Shown: positions 1 to 8,476 of the stretch, piece by piece
How the letters are laid out: every line of letters starts with the position of its first letter
Numbering within the stretch: position 1 is the stretch's first letter
DNA from: Sphingomonas sp. PP-CE-3A-406
GTDB lineage: Bacteria; Pseudomonadota; Alphaproteobacteria; Sphingomonadales; Sphingomonadaceae
Direction of reading: 5' to 3'
NCBI RefSeq assembly: GCF_003688625.1
Contig: NZ_RCWY01000003.1
Span: 124,001 to 188,000 of the forward strand
Length of the DNA stretch: 64,000 nucleotides
The notes under the pieces: model-generated
What the model saw: only the letters and a program-made list of their open reading frames with translations
Told to the model about the DNA's origin: nothing
The model's database searches: none
Program-made: the position numbers and the translations under genes

Positions 1-446
1 ACCCGCCCGGCGCGCGCCGGCCATTGCAACGCCTTCTCGGCCACCGGTAGCCCCTCCCCCGCGCAAACCACCCGCCAAAGGATATCCGCCAGCCCCGGCC
101 CCGCTGCCGCCAACGCTTCGTCGAACCGACTCTTCGCCGCGATCTGCGCCGACGTCGGATCGAGCCCGTCATGGCCTCCCCCATCGACGCGCTCCGCCCA
201 GCGCATCGTCACGCTGGGCGCAATCGACGCGCGTTCGTAGTCCGCGCGCAACCGCTCCCCCGCCTCGAACTGCCTCGCGTCGATCAGCGCGCGCGACCGC
301 AGCCACCCGAGCGGCGACTCCGCGAGGTTCACGGTGACGGTACGACCGCGACGCATGCCGGCCGGCTGTGGAACACCCTCCGAATCGACCGTCCGCTCTA
401 CCAGTTCGCGCATCCGCCATCTCCCGTTGCGCTTGGCGGTTGCCAT
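1..446 (-). CDS. DUF6456 domain protein (partial, C-terminus outside window)
   Basis: The minus-strand frame opens with an ATG at 446 and stays open to the window edge, giving about 148 residues without a stop. The N-terminus is basic (MATAKRNGRW), followed by VNLAESPLGWL and RADYERASIAPSVTMRW, which I recognise as the DUF6456 domain found in sphingomonads and other alphaproteobacteria. Family members are thought to be DNA-associated, but no precise function is established that I know of. It diverges from the XRE regulator at 513, so the two may share a control region of about 65 bp. The start is supported by the conserved basic N-terminus; no better upstream start lies in frame. Confidence 0.75.
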   Translation of the reverse strand, partial: MATAKRNGRWRMRELVERTVDSEGVPQPAGMRRGRTVTVNLAESPLGWLRSRALIDARQFEAGERLRADYERASIAPSVTMRWAERVDGGGHDGLDPTSAQIAAKSRFDEALAAAGPGLADILWRVVCAGEGLPVAEKALQWPARAGR

Positions 447-512
447 ATCCGCATGGTTGTAGGACAGAAGAATAACCCATCTGGTTTGGAGTCGTTCGAT
501 GATCGCATTGCA

Positions 513-1073
513 ATGATCACCGCCATTCGCGAAGTCCGCCGCGCCAAGGGGCTGACGCTGGAGGACGTCGCCAAACGCTGCGCTCCACCGACCACCGCGC
601 AGACGATCGGGCGGCTGGAGACCGGCACGCGCACCGTGTCGATCGGCTGGCTCAACCGGATCGCCCCCGCACTGGGCGTCGAGGCGGGGGATCTCGTGAC
701 CTTGCCGGACCGTACCGACCTGCCCGTCGCCGCAATCCTGGACGGCCGTGGCGCGCATGCGCCGCGTCGCACCACGACGGCACCACCACCCCAGGTCGCG
801 CCGGGCCAGATCGCGATTATCGTCGCGGGCGGGGTCGGCGACTATCGCACCGGTGACGTGATCTGGTGCGCGATGCTGGCCCCCGCCGATTTCGCAACCG
901 CGCTCAACCGCGACGTACTCGTCCCGCAACCAGCAGGCCGGTTCGCGTTCGGCAGGCTGATCGCCGTCGCTGGCGCGGTGACGCTGTTACCGCCGAATAC
1001 CGGTTCGCAATCCCTGAAGATCGAAGATCCCGGCTGGCTCGCAGTCGCAGTGCGACTGATCCGCGATCTTTGA
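513..1073 (+). CDS. XRE-family transcriptional regulator
   Basis: A 186-residue protein. Residues 1-60 form a Cro/CI-type helix-turn-helix (AIREVRRAKGLTLEDVAKRC, then TAQTIGRLETG). Residues 90-186 resemble the C-terminal half of LexA/S24-like repressors (GDVIWCAML, GRLIAVAGAV), but no Ser-Lys protease pair is evident, so self-cleavage is not predicted. The frame is open upstream to 171, with an alternative ATG at 453. I prefer 513 because the HTH begins at once there and the longer version would run into the divergent DUF6456 gene. The regulated target is unknown; the neighbouring DUF6456 gene is a natural candidate. Confidence 0.8.
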   Translation: MITAIREVRRAKGLTLEDVAKRCAPPTTAQTIGRLETGTRTVSIGWLNRIAPALGVEAGDLVTLPDRTDLPVAAILDGRGAHAPRRTTTAPPPQVAPGQIAIIVAGGVGDYRTGDVIWCAMLAPADFATALNRDVLVPQPAGRFAFGRLIAVAGAVTLLPPNTGSQSLKIEDPGWLAVAVRLIRDL

Positions 1074-1616
1074 GCGGTGGGCGATGACCCCGCACACGGG
1101 CCCGAGGAACAGCCTCGCCTCCTTGGATATGCCGTCTCAGTGCTCTTGGTTGCCTCTCGTGCGATCGGCTGCCTCCCTGCCAGAACGGCCTTCCGCAATG
1201 AGCGGGATTTAGCGCTCGCCCGCACCCGCGTCGCATTGCTCCGATTACGCGAAGGGTCGCAAGGTTCCTCGTAGACGGCGTCGCGGGGCAAAGACCGCGC
1301 TCCGCTCCGCCTTCCGATGAATGGCCGGAAGCGCCAGCCCCACCCCGACCAGAACTGACCAGATTAGACACGACACTGTTCCAGTCGTCCGCCGATCGAT
1401 AAGTTCCGGCATATCGCCACGACCTGCACGCCTGACAGGATCGGGAGTATCGCTTCGGCTAGCGCCGATCGGCAGCCGTCAGCTGCCCGCGATGCTCTCG
1501 ATTGTGGCGAAGGCCGCTCCCTGCGCTGGCGCGGCGACCTGCTCGCCACGCTCGTCGCGGAGCGTTACTGCTGATTACGAACGCTCGGGTGGACGCCGAT
1601 CTCGTTTTTCAGGCGT
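1074..1616. other. 543-bp stretch with no convincing gene
   Basis: Open frames exist on both strands, but their composition is the low-complexity Arg/Ser/Ala-rich type expected of chance frames in high-G+C DNA. I see no tRNA, terminator or repeat of the families found elsewhere in the window. It could contain decayed sequence, as the adjacent 1860-2180 region seems to. Confidence 0.4.
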
Positions 1617-1865
1617 TTGACTATCGACAACCCTGACGACGAGAGCCCGATGACAGACGCCGCAGACATTCTCAACGACATGATAATGGAGCAAACCCGC
1701 GAGCCGATGACTCGGGCAGATGCGGAAGAGCTGGCCTATCGATGGTATGACGTCGCTATCGGCAACGGTTCAAGCGCTGCAGAAATGGACGACGCTGCCG
1801 GAATGCCGGTCCCCGACTATATCCTGCAAACGTTCGGAGAAGCAGGCCAGGAACTGATTCTATAG
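1617..1865 (+). CDS. small acidic hypothetical protein
   Basis: An 82-residue acidic protein (or 71 residues from the second ATG at 1650, MTDAADILNDM). It has the balanced composition of a real soluble protein (TRADAEELAYRWYDVAIGNG, PVPDYILQTFGEAGQEL), unlike the Arg-rich chance frames around it. I recognise no domain. It sits in an otherwise gene-poor stretch beside a probable gene remnant and tRNA-Val, so it may belong to an old insertion at that tRNA. Confidence 0.5.
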   Translation: MTIDNPDDESPMTDAADILNDMIMEQTREPMTRADAEELAYRWYDVAIGNGSSAAEMDDAAGMPVPDYILQTFGEAGQELIL

Positions 1866-2180
1866 TGCGCGCGAGACCAGCTCGACGTCGCCCCGAAGCT
1901 CGGTGACTTGGTAGGTATCAACATCCCATCGCGTTGCCTGGCACCGCGCGCCCCACCACGTTAGTCGTAAAGGTGATCTCGTTGCGGATGATCGCGTTGG
2001 CGGCGTTCGCCGCGTTGAACGTAAGCGCCCCGGCCCTTCGAGACGGCAAACTCGCTCGCCCGGCCCCGAAGTCCGCACGAAGAAGATTGAGGCACGGTCG
2101 ACCGCGACCAACGGTAAAAATTCGCCGGAGTTCGTGTTGCCGGCCCATGCCGGCACCAACAGCGCAGCATGGTCAAAGGA
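1860..2180 (-). pseudogene. probable frameshifted gene remnant next to tRNA-Val
   Basis: Two minus-strand frames each read as ordinary protein over part of this stretch. One gives GALTFNAANAANAIIRNEIT and TTNVVGRAVPGNAMG. A different frame then gives DVDTYQVTELRGDVELVSRA up to a stop at 1860, and PAWAGNTNSGEFLPLVAVDR near its upstream end. Switching frames at about 1930 and 2060 would give one continuous C-terminal segment, so frameshift decay is the likely explanation. The text is reminiscent of phage structural or beta-rich proteins, but I cannot name the family. It lies on the 3' side of the tRNA gene, where integrating elements insert. Confidence 0.35.
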
Positions 2181-2186
2181 AAAGGG

Positions 2187-2262
2187 TGGTGGGCGATGAC
2201 GGGCTCGAACCGCCGACATTCTCGGTGTAAACGAGACGCTCTACCAACTGAGCTAATCGCCC
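2187..2262 (-). tRNA. tRNA-Val (anticodon UAC)
   Basis: A 76-nt cloverleaf on the minus strand with encoded CCA. The acceptor GGGCGAT pairs with ATCGCCC, the D-arm is GCTC...GAGC, and the anticodon arm TCTCG/CGAGA encloses TTTACAC, so the anticodon is TAC. The T-arm has the GGTTCGAGC-type loop. Confidence 0.95.
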
Positions 2263-2314
2263 CCTCTCGGGTGAGGGTGCGATGCCAAAGCCGGGCGGCC
2301 GGGGCAAGCTAAAA

Positions 2315-3256
2315 TCACGGAATCCGCAGGTCGGCACCCCGTGTGGCCACAATATACCCGCGCATCGCCTCGCTTGCGCGGTCCGACAGCACCATGAAGG
2401 CGCGTCGCCGGTCGTGCAGGTCGGGACGGCGTTCGAATAGCCCGGTATCGGTCATCCGCGCGATCCAGCGCAGCGCGGTGGTCGGCGCGACCGCGGCGGC
2501 GATGCACAGGCTCGACACCGACACGCGGCCGCGCTCGAGTTCGGCGGCATAGAGATCGAGCAGCATGTCCCAGCCCGGATCCTCGAACAATGCGGTGCCG
2601 AAGAACTGGTCGCGCAGCCGCCGCGCGCGGATCGCCCGCCGGACGTCGGCTGCGCTCGGCTCGGCCAGCGACGGCGGCGCGCCGTAGCGGTTCGTCCGAT
2701 CGCCGACGATCGGCGCTGTGGAGGCATCGCCCTCGATCTCCGCGCGCGTCAGTCTTGCCAGCGCCTCGGCTATCCGCGCAACTTCCGTGTTCAGGCGTTC
2801 CAGTCGCGTCCCATCGGTCTCGCGGCCGACATCGAACACGCCTGCGGGGCTGCGCACGCGTTCGGCGGCGACGACGATCGCCGCGACGCAGTCCGCGACG
2901 CTCGGGTCGACCAGCAGGATCGTCCCGCCGCCGAGCGTCGCCGCCGCCACCGCGTCGATCTGGTCGCTCCCCATCGCGACCACCAGCCCCGCCTCGAGCA
3001 CGGCAGCGCGCTCGACGATCCGCGGCAGGTGTTCGGCAAGGACCGCGACGTCCACCCCCTCGGTCTCGACCACGACGACCTGCGGCGCGGCGTGCAGGCT
3101 GAACGGCGCCTGCCAGTCGATCCTCGCGACCACGCGCCCGTCCATCGCGGCGAGTGCAGCGGCGAACCGGTCGGGCGCGTCCGCACTCGCGACAAGGACT
3201 GCGGCGATCCCGGTATCGTAACGCGTGTCGGCAGGATCTCCGCCCGGTAGGATCAT
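2315..3256 (-). CDS. MarR-like winged-helix regulator with long N-terminal domain
   Basis: A 313-residue protein. The last ~110 residues look like a MarR-type winged helix (RDQFFGTALFEDPGWDMLLD, SLCIAAAVAPTTALRWIAR for the recognition region, LHDRRRAFMVLSD for the wing). The first ~190 residues are an alpha/beta region with an alternating hydrophobic pattern (VVVVETEGVDVAVLAEHLPR) that I cannot assign; it could be a degenerate receiver-like or sensory domain. I chose the ATG at 3256 because GGAG lies six bases upstream of it. Longer starts at 3262, 3295 and TTG 3301 are possible. It stands alone between tRNA-Val and pntB. Confidence 0.65.
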   Translation of the reverse strand: MILPGGDPADTRYDTGIAAVLVASADAPDRFAAALAAMDGRVVARIDWQAPFSLHAAPQVVVVETEGVDVAVLAEHLPRIVERAAVLEAGLVVAMGSDQIDAVAAATLGGGTILLVDPSVADCVAAIVVAAERVRSPAGVFDVGRETDGTRLERLNTEVARIAEALARLTRAEIEGDASTAPIVGDRTNRYGAPPSLAEPSAADVRRAIRARRLRDQFFGTALFEDPGWDMLLDLYAAELERGRVSVSSLCIAAAVAPTTALRWIARMTDTGLFERRPDLHDRRRAFMVLSDRASEAMRGYIVATRGADLRIP

Positions 3257-3367
3257 GATCATCTCCGCTGTGTCGCAAAGACTAACCTCGATCATCCTCA
3301 AAGCTACACGCGAACTGGGTCGAGTTTCGTTGTACTTTCACGCCTGCCCAGCAAGGTCGCGTTCGGC

Positions 3368-4867
3368 CTAGTCGAGCGCCTTGACGATATCCTCGACCAT
3401 CTTCTTGGCATCGGCGAGCAGCATCATCGTATTGTCGCGGTAGAACAGCTCGTTATCGACGCCGGCATAGCCGACGCCGCCCATCGAGCGCTTGATGAAC
3501 AATACCGTCTTCGCCTTTTCGACGTCGAGCACGGGCATGCCGTAGATCGGCGACGACTTGTCGGTCTTGGCCGCCGGGTTGGTCACGTCGTTCGCGCCGA
3601 TCACGAACGCGACGTCGGTCTGCGCGAACTCGCTGTTGATGTCCTCGAGCTCGAACACGTCGTCATACGGCACGTTCGCTTCGGCCAGCAGCACGTTCAT
3701 GTGCCCCGGCATGCGGCCCGCAACGGGGTGGATCGCATATTTCACGCGGACGCCCTCGGCCTTCAGCTTGTCGCCCATCTCGCGCAGCACGTGCTGCGCC
3801 TGCGCGACCGCCATGCCGTAGCCGGGGACGATGATGACCTGTTCGGCCTGGCTCATCAGGAATGCGGCGTCTTCGGCCGAACCGCGCTTCCACGGCCGAT
3901 CGACGGCTGAGCCGCCACTTCCCGCGGCTGCATCGCTCGCTCCAAAGCCGCCCGCGATCACGCTGATGAAGCTGCGGTTCATCGCGCGGCACATGATGTA
4001 GCTGAGGATCGCGCCCGAACTGCCGACCAACGCGCCGGTGATGATCATCGCGCTGTTGTGGAGCGTGAAGCCCATCGCCGCGGCCGCCCAGCCCGAATAG
4101 GAATTGAGCATGCTGACCACCACCGGCATGTCCGCGCCGCCGATCGGGACGATCAGCAGGAAGCCGATGACGAAGCTCAGGATCACGACCGTCCAGAAGA
4201 TCCACGGTGCCTGGTCGGTGACGAAGTAGGCGATCAGGCCGAGGATGGCAGCGAGCAGCGCGAGGTTGATGACGTGGCGGCCGGGCAGCATGATCGGCTT
4301 GCCGCCCATGTTGCCGTTGAGCTTGAGGAACGCGATGACCGAGCCGGAGAAGGTGATCGCACCGATCGCCACGCCTAGACCGAGTTCGATCCGGCTGACC
4401 GGGTGGATGACCGCGAACGGCTGGCCGATCAGCGGAATTACGAGGTCGGAGATCCCGAATGCCTGCGGGTTGAGATACGCCGCAACGCCAACCAGCACCG
4501 CGGCGAGACCGACGAGCGAATGGAAGGCGGCGACGAGCTGCGGCATCGCGGTCATCGCGATGCGACGCGCCGTGACGAGGCCGATCGCAGCGCCGACACC
4601 GATCGCCGCGAGGATTTCGACGACGGTGGTCCAGTCGATAGAGCGCACGACTATCGCCGGTCCGGTGTCTGCAACCAGAGCATGCTGGACGAAGGGCACA
4701 TGCGTCACCAGCGTCGTCACCACCGCGATCGTCATGCCGATGATGCCGAAGCGGTTGCCGCGCTGGCTCGACGCCGGGCTCGACAGCCCGCGGAGCGCAA
4801 GGATGAAACACACCCCCGCGACCAGATAGGCTAGCGATGCCCAGGGGCTGACCGTCAGTTCATGCAT
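3368..4867 (-). CDS. pntB: proton-translocating NAD(P)+ transhydrogenase subunit beta
   Basis: A 499-residue subunit combining the membrane domain dII (several hydrophobic helices over residues 1-~270) and the NADP(H)-binding dIII domain (residues ~320-499). The dIII hallmarks are present: VIIVPGYGMAVAQAQH, HPVAGRMPGHMNVLLAEANV, and FVIGANDVTNPAAKTD near the C-terminus. The enzyme couples hydride transfer from NADH to NADP+ with inward proton flow and supplies NADPH. It is the last gene of pntAA-(DUF559)-pntAB-pntB, 27 bp downstream of pntAB on the same strand, and is of usual length. Confidence 0.96.
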   Translation of the reverse strand: MHELTVSPWASLAYLVAGVCFILALRGLSSPASSQRGNRFGIIGMTIAVVTTLVTHVPFVQHALVADTGPAIVVRSIDWTTVVEILAAIGVGAAIGLVTARRIAMTAMPQLVAAFHSLVGLAAVLVGVAAYLNPQAFGISDLVIPLIGQPFAVIHPVSRIELGLGVAIGAITFSGSVIAFLKLNGNMGGKPIMLPGRHVINLALLAAILGLIAYFVTDQAPWIFWTVVILSFVIGFLLIVPIGGADMPVVVSMLNSYSGWAAAAMGFTLHNSAMIITGALVGSSGAILSYIMCRAMNRSFISVIAGGFGASDAAAGSGGSAVDRPWKRGSAEDAAFLMSQAEQVIIVPGYGMAVAQAQHVLREMGDKLKAEGVRVKYAIHPVAGRMPGHMNVLLAEANVPYDDVFELEDINSEFAQTDVAFVIGANDVTNPAAKTDKSSPIYGMPVLDVEKAKTVLFIKRSMGGVGYAGVDNELFYRDNTMMLLADAKKMVEDIVKALD

Positions 4868-4894
4868 CGCGCGTCCCCTTCACGTCCGTATCGC

Positions 4895-5212
4895 TCACTT
4901 GCTCGTGGCAGGCGCGACCGGCCGTTCCTTTTTCTTGTACATCGCCAGCATCCGCGCGGTGACCGCGAAGCCGCCGAAGATGTTGATGCTCGCCAGCACC
5001 ACCGCCAGCAACCCGAGCGCCTTGGCCACGCCCGATCCGGCGCCGATGCCTGCCGCAGCCGCAGCAATCAGCGCGCCAACGATGATGACCGAGGAGATCG
5101 CATTGGTCACCGCCATCAACGGCGTGTGCAACGCAGGGGTCACCGCCCAGACGACGAAATACCCGACGAAACACGCCAGCACGAAGATCGACAGGATCGC
5201 GATAAAGTCCAT
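4895..5212 (-). CDS. pntAB: NAD(P)+ transhydrogenase subunit alpha, part 2 (membrane)
   Basis: A 105-residue small membrane subunit of the three-gene transhydrogenase, as in Rhodospirillum rubrum. It contains three to four predicted transmembrane helices ([20 protein letters not shown], then [20 protein letters not shown]) and ends with the basic tail MYKKKERP. The start is the ATG at 5212 (MDFIAILS), which has GGAGGA just upstream. That ribosome site lies at the end of the left R7 repeat copy, so the inserted DUF559 unit probably supplies or replaced the original site. Confidence 0.93.
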   Translation of the reverse strand: MDFIAILSIFVLACFVGYFVVWAVTPALHTPLMAVTNAISSVIIVGALIAAAAAGIGAGSGVAKALGLLAVVLASINIFGGFAVTARMLAMYKKKERPVAPATSK

Positions 5213-5213
5213 C

Positions 5214-5666
5214 TTATTCCTCCCCGGCACGGGGAGGGGGACCGGCCGCAGGCTGGTGGAGGGGGCTGGCCGCGAACGATACGATCATCGTCACTACGGC
5301 TTCGATATCCCTCAGCACGTCGCCTGCTGCCACTCGCAGCACCCGGTGGCCATTCTGTTCGAAAAACTGGTCGCGATCGGCGTCGCGTTGGGGACGATCG
5401 CCGCGTCCATGGAATTCGCCGTCTACTTCGACCGCGAGCTTGGCGCCAGCGCAGTAGAAGTCGCAGACGTATGGACCGATGGGATGCTGGTGGCGGAACT
5501 TGACGCCGGTTTTCTTTCCCCGGAGCTGCTCCCATAGCAGCACTTCCGGGAGGCTCATTTCGCGCCGCAATTTGCGCGCCAGCGATACTTCTGGACGTAG
5601 CGTGTGCGGGACGCCCCCTCCACCGGCTGCGCCGGTCCCCCTCCCCGTACCGGGGAGGATTATCAT
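5214..5666 (-). CDS. DUF559 (Vsr-like) endonuclease-domain protein inside the pnt operon
   Basis: A 150-residue protein. The core, residues ~20-125, is a DUF559 domain of the PD-(D/E)XK/Vsr-like fold: [49 protein letters not shown] and [11 protein letters not shown]. The D of DFYC and the E/D of VEVDG are the expected metal-binding residues. Both ends are encoded by repeat DNA ([14 protein letters not shown] at the start, [17 protein letters not shown] at the end). Its ATG overlaps the pntAA stop (ATGA), suggesting coupled translation. Members are presumed nucleases; the biological role is not established. It interrupts an operon normally made of adjacent pntAA and pntAB. Confidence 0.85.
   Translation of the reverse strand: MIILPGTGRGTGAAGGGGVPHTLRPEVSLARKLRREMSLPEVLLWEQLRGKKTGVKFRHQHPIGPYVCDFYCAGAKLAVEVDGEFHGRGDRPQRDADRDQFFEQNGHRVLRVAAGDVLRDIEAVVTMIVSFAASPLHQPAAGPPPRAGEE
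5219..5271 (-). repeat. R7 repeat, left copy flanking the DUF559 gene
   Basis: A GC-rich sequence around GGCACGGGGAGGGGGACCGG, present in inverted orientation at 5611-5659 with only a few differences over about 47 bp. It encodes the last ~15 residues of the DUF559 protein and carries the GGAGGA ribosome site of pntAB. Confidence 0.85.
5611..5659 (+). repeat. R7 repeat, right copy flanking the DUF559 gene
   Basis: Inverted partner of 5219-5271 (contains CCGGTCCCCCTCCCCGTACC). It begins three bases beyond the pntAA stop codon and encodes the N-terminal Gly-rich residues of the DUF559 protein. Confidence 0.85.
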
Positions 5667-6784
5667 GCCAGCAGCCTTGGGTTCACGATCCTGCCGCCTT
5701 GCGTCAGGCGGATTGCGTCGCCGATCTCGGCGTCGAGCACGGGTCGCCCAGCCTCCTTGTCCCAGAAGGCGTTGAGGAAGTTGTACAGGTTGCGTGAGAA
5801 CAAGGCGCTGGCGTCTGCCGCCAACCGAGACGGCACGTTGCGATGCCCGACGATCTTCACGCCGTTCACCACGACCACTTCGCCCGCGACCGAGCCCTCG
5901 ACGTTGCCGCCCTGTTCGACCGCGAGATCGACGATCACCGAGCCCGGCTTCATGCTCGCCACCTGCGCCGCCGAAATCAGGCGGGGTGCGGCACGTCCCG
6001 GGATCAGCGCGGTGGTGATGACTATGTCCTGCTTGGCGATGTGCCCGGAGACGAGTGCCGCCTGCGCAGCCTGGTATTCGGGCGACATCTCGCCGGCATA
6101 CCCGCCCGTTCCCTCGCCCTCGATCCCCGCGACATTCTCGACGAAGATCGGTTTCGCACCCAGCGACTGGATCTGCTCGCGAGTTGCCGCGCGCACGTCG
6201 GTCGCCGACACCTGAGCGCCGAGCCGCCGTGCGGTCGCGATCGCCTGGAGTCCGGCGACGCCGACGCCCATCACGAACGCCTTCGCCGCACTGATCGTCC
6301 CCGCCGCGGTCATCATCATCGGAAACGCGCGACCATATTCGGCGGCGGCGTCGAGCACCGCCTTGTACCCCGACAGGTTCGACTGCGACGACAGGATATC
6401 CATCGACTGCGCACGCGTGATCCGCGGCATGAACTCCATCGCCAACGCCTCGTACCCCGCCGCGGCATAGGCGTCGACGCGGGCGCGCTCTGCAAAGGGA
6501 TTGAGGCTCGCGACGATCCACACCCCCGGCGCGACCCCGTCCAGCGTTGCAGGATCAGGTCCTTGCACGCCCAGCACGATCTCCGCACCCGCCAGCGTCG
6601 CCGCACGATCGCCGACCGATGCGCCCGCATCGGCGTACGCGGCATCGGCGATCGACGCCGCCTCGCCCGCCTCCGTCTCGACCGCCAGCGTCGCGCCCAG
6701 CGCGATGAACTTCTTGACCGTTTCCGGCGTCGCGGAAACCCGCCGCTCGCCGTCCGCTTGTTCTTTCAGGACGGCGATCTTCAT
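5663..6784 (-). CDS. pntAA: NAD(P)+ transhydrogenase subunit alpha, part 1 (NAD-binding)
   Basis: A 373-residue soluble dI subunit that binds NAD(H). It starts MKIAVLKEQADGERRVSATP, typical of the alanine dehydrogenase/PntA family. The NAD-binding Rossmann segment is VMGVGVAGLQAIATARRLGA (about residue 170), followed by VSATDVRAATREQIQSLGA. The RQD-loop equivalent region (SQSNLSGYKAV) is present. It is the first gene of the pnt operon and is of usual length for the split form. The cox subunit IV gene lies 4 bp upstream on the same strand, so both are probably co-transcribed. Confidence 0.95.
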   Translation of the reverse strand: MKIAVLKEQADGERRVSATPETVKKFIALGATLAVETEAGEAASIADAAYADAGASVGDRAATLAGAEIVLGVQGPDPATLDGVAPGVWIVASLNPFAERARVDAYAAAGYEALAMEFMPRITRAQSMDILSSQSNLSGYKAVLDAAAEYGRAFPMMMTAAGTISAAKAFVMGVGVAGLQAIATARRLGAQVSATDVRAATREQIQSLGAKPIFVENVAGIEGEGTGGYAGEMSPEYQAAQAALVSGHIAKQDIVITTALIPGRAAPRLISAAQVASMKPGSVIVDLAVEQGGNVEGSVAGEVVVVNGVKIVGHRNVPSRLAADASALFSRNLYNFLNAFWDKEAGRPVLDAEIGDAIRLTQGGRIVNPRLLA

Positions 6785-6788
6785 GTGC

Positions 6789-6911
6789 TTAGTGGATCAG
6801 CCAGATGACGAGCGCGACGACCAGCGCGCATCCGACCGCGCCCCATTTCATCATCCCCGTCACGCTCGAATAGGTCGCCGCATGCGCCTTCATGTCCCCG
6901 TTGCCGGCCAT
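6789..6911 (-). CDS. aa3-type cytochrome c oxidase subunit IV
   Basis: A 40-residue protein with one C-terminal transmembrane helix (WGAVGCALVVALVIWLIH) preceded by a short cytoplasmic segment MAGNGDMKAHAATYSSVTGM. This matches the short bacterial aa3 oxidase subunit IV family (COX4_pro_2) in length and in the HxxTYxxF/V-like motif. It is often encoded beside pntAA in sphingomonads. It begins the minus-strand transcript running into pntAA, only 4 bp away. Confidence 0.85.
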   Translation of the reverse strand: MAGNGDMKAHAATYSSVTGMMKWGAVGCALVVALVIWLIH

Positions 6912-7060
6912 GGTTCGTGCCCCAATCCTGTGAGTGCCATCCTCTATGACGCAACCTTAACCTGCACGACTGCTATCGCCAAGCCCGGCCGCGCAGTGCT
7001 TTTAAGTCGCTCTTTACCCGGCTGCGCTATTGCACGTGCCGGAACGGGACAGGATTCGCC

Positions 7061-8476
7061 ATGACGCGCAACGGGCAGCGCCTTCTACTGCTGATCGACG
7101 AAGAGCCTGCGCAGCGGCGGCTGGTGGCGGCGCTTGCCACGCGTGGCGGCTGGCGCGCGATCTTCGCGACCGACGGCGAGATGGCGATTGCGACGCTCGG
7201 GACGCAGGACGGGATGCAGCTCGATGCGATCGTCCTCGATCATTCGGCGCCCGACGCCGACGCGACGGGTCTCATCGCCGCGTTGCGCGAACGTCGGCCG
7301 GCGCTGCCGATCCTGATGCTGACCGCGAACGGATCGGTGTCTCACGCCGTCGCGGCGATGCGCGCGGGCGCCACCGACTTCCTAGTCAAGCCGCTCGCGC
7401 CCGACCGTTTTCTCGCCGCGCTCGATACCGCCGTCGGCGCCACGTCGACCGGCGAACTCCGTCCCCTTACCGAAAAGATACCTGCGCTGCTCGGGTTCGA
7501 CGAGATCGTCGGATCGTCGCCGGATTTCCGTGCCGCGCTGGCCATCGCCGCCAAGGCTGCGCGGGCACGCGTCTCGGTGTTGCTGGAAGGCGAGATCGGC
7601 GTGGGCAAGGACGTCATCGCCGAGGCTATCCACGCCGCGTCGCCCCGCGCCAAGAAGCCCATGATGAGCGTCAATTGCGGTGAGGTCTCGGCCAACCTCG
7701 TCGAATCGGAGCTGTTCGGCCACGAAATGGGCGCGTTCACCGGTGCGTTCGAGCGCAAGACCGGTCGCTTCCGGGAGGCCGACGGCGGGACGCTGTTCCT
7801 CGACGAGATCAGCGAGATGCCGCTCGAGGCGCAGGCCAAGCTGCTCCACGTCCTCCAGACGGGCGAGGTCCACGCGATCGGCGCGCGCCATCCGCACGAC
7901 GTCGATGTCCGGGTCATCGCCGCCAGCAACACGCCTTTGCTCGACGAAGTCGAGGCCGGCCGGTTTCGCGAAGACCTGTATTACCGGCTCAACGTGGTCC
8001 AGGTCATGATCCCGCCGTTGCGCGAGCGGACCGGCGACATTCCAGCACTGGCACGCCATCTGCTCGCGCGGATTGCCGAACAGCCAGGGTTGCGGTCGTT
8101 GGGCATTACCGACTCCGCGCTGGCGCTGCTGGTTCAGTACGACTGGCCGGGCAATGTTCGTCAGTTGCAGAACGCACTCTTTCGCGCGGCCGTGCTCTGC
8201 GAGGACGCTGCGCTGACCGAAGACGATTTCCCGCAGATCGCCGCGCTGGGCAATCGGCGCCGTATTCCCGCTACGGTTGCGGCCGGCGGCGGCGGCGTCA
8301 CGCTGTTTCGCGCCGACGGCAACCTTCGCGCGCTCGAGGAAATCGAAGCCGACGTCATCCGTTTGGCGATCGGCCATTATCGCGGTCGGATGACCGAAGT
8401 CGCGCGGCGGCTCGGGATCGGGCGATCCACACTGTATCGCAAGCTTGGCGAACTGGGCATCGACAACGCCGCCTGA
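7061..8476 (+). CDS. sigma-54-dependent response regulator, NtrC family
   Basis: A 471-residue regulator. Residues 1-125 are a receiver domain with phospho-acceptor Asp60 (IVLDHSAPD) and Lys110 (FLVKPLAPD). Residues ~145-380 are the AAA+ domain: Walker A GEIGVGKD (177-184, slightly unlike the usual GESGTGKE), sigma-54 contact loop GAFTGA (224-229), Walker B GGTLFLDEI, arginine-finger region REDLYYRLNV. The C-terminus is a Fis-type HTH (MTEVARRLGIGRSTLYRKL). No sensor kinase gene adjoins it. It would activate a sigma-54 promoter; targets are unknown, and the nearby genes show no linked partner. Confidence 0.92.
   Translation: MTRNGQRLLLLIDEEPAQRRLVAALATRGGWRAIFATDGEMAIATLGTQDGMQLDAIVLDHSAPDADATGLIAALRERRPALPILMLTANGSVSHAVAAMRAGATDFLVKPLAPDRFLAALDTAVGATSTGELRPLTEKIPALLGFDEIVGSSPDFRAALAIAAKAARARVSVLLEGEIGVGKDVIAEAIHAASPRAKKPMMSVNCGEVSANLVESELFGHEMGAFTGAFERKTGRFREADGGTLFLDEISEMPLEAQAKLLHVLQTGEVHAIGARHPHDVDVRVIAASNTPLLDEVEAGRFREDLYYRLNVVQVMIPPLRERTGDIPALARHLLARIAEQPGLRSLGITDSALALLVQYDWPGNVRQLQNALFRAAVLCEDAALTEDDFPQIAALGNRRRIPATVAAGGGGVTLFRADGNLRALEEIEADVIRLAIGHYRGRMTEVARRLGIGRSTLYRKLGELGIDNAA

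Noticed and set aside
1321..1620. 99-codon plus-strand frame as a gene
   Set aside because: Low-complexity Ser/Arg/Pro content, no motif and no evident ribosome site.
5214..6521. 435-codon frame extending the DUF559 protein upstream
   Set aside because: The extension overlaps pntAA in another frame and is Arg-rich noise. The DUF559 protein most likely starts at 5666 by overlap with the pntAA stop.
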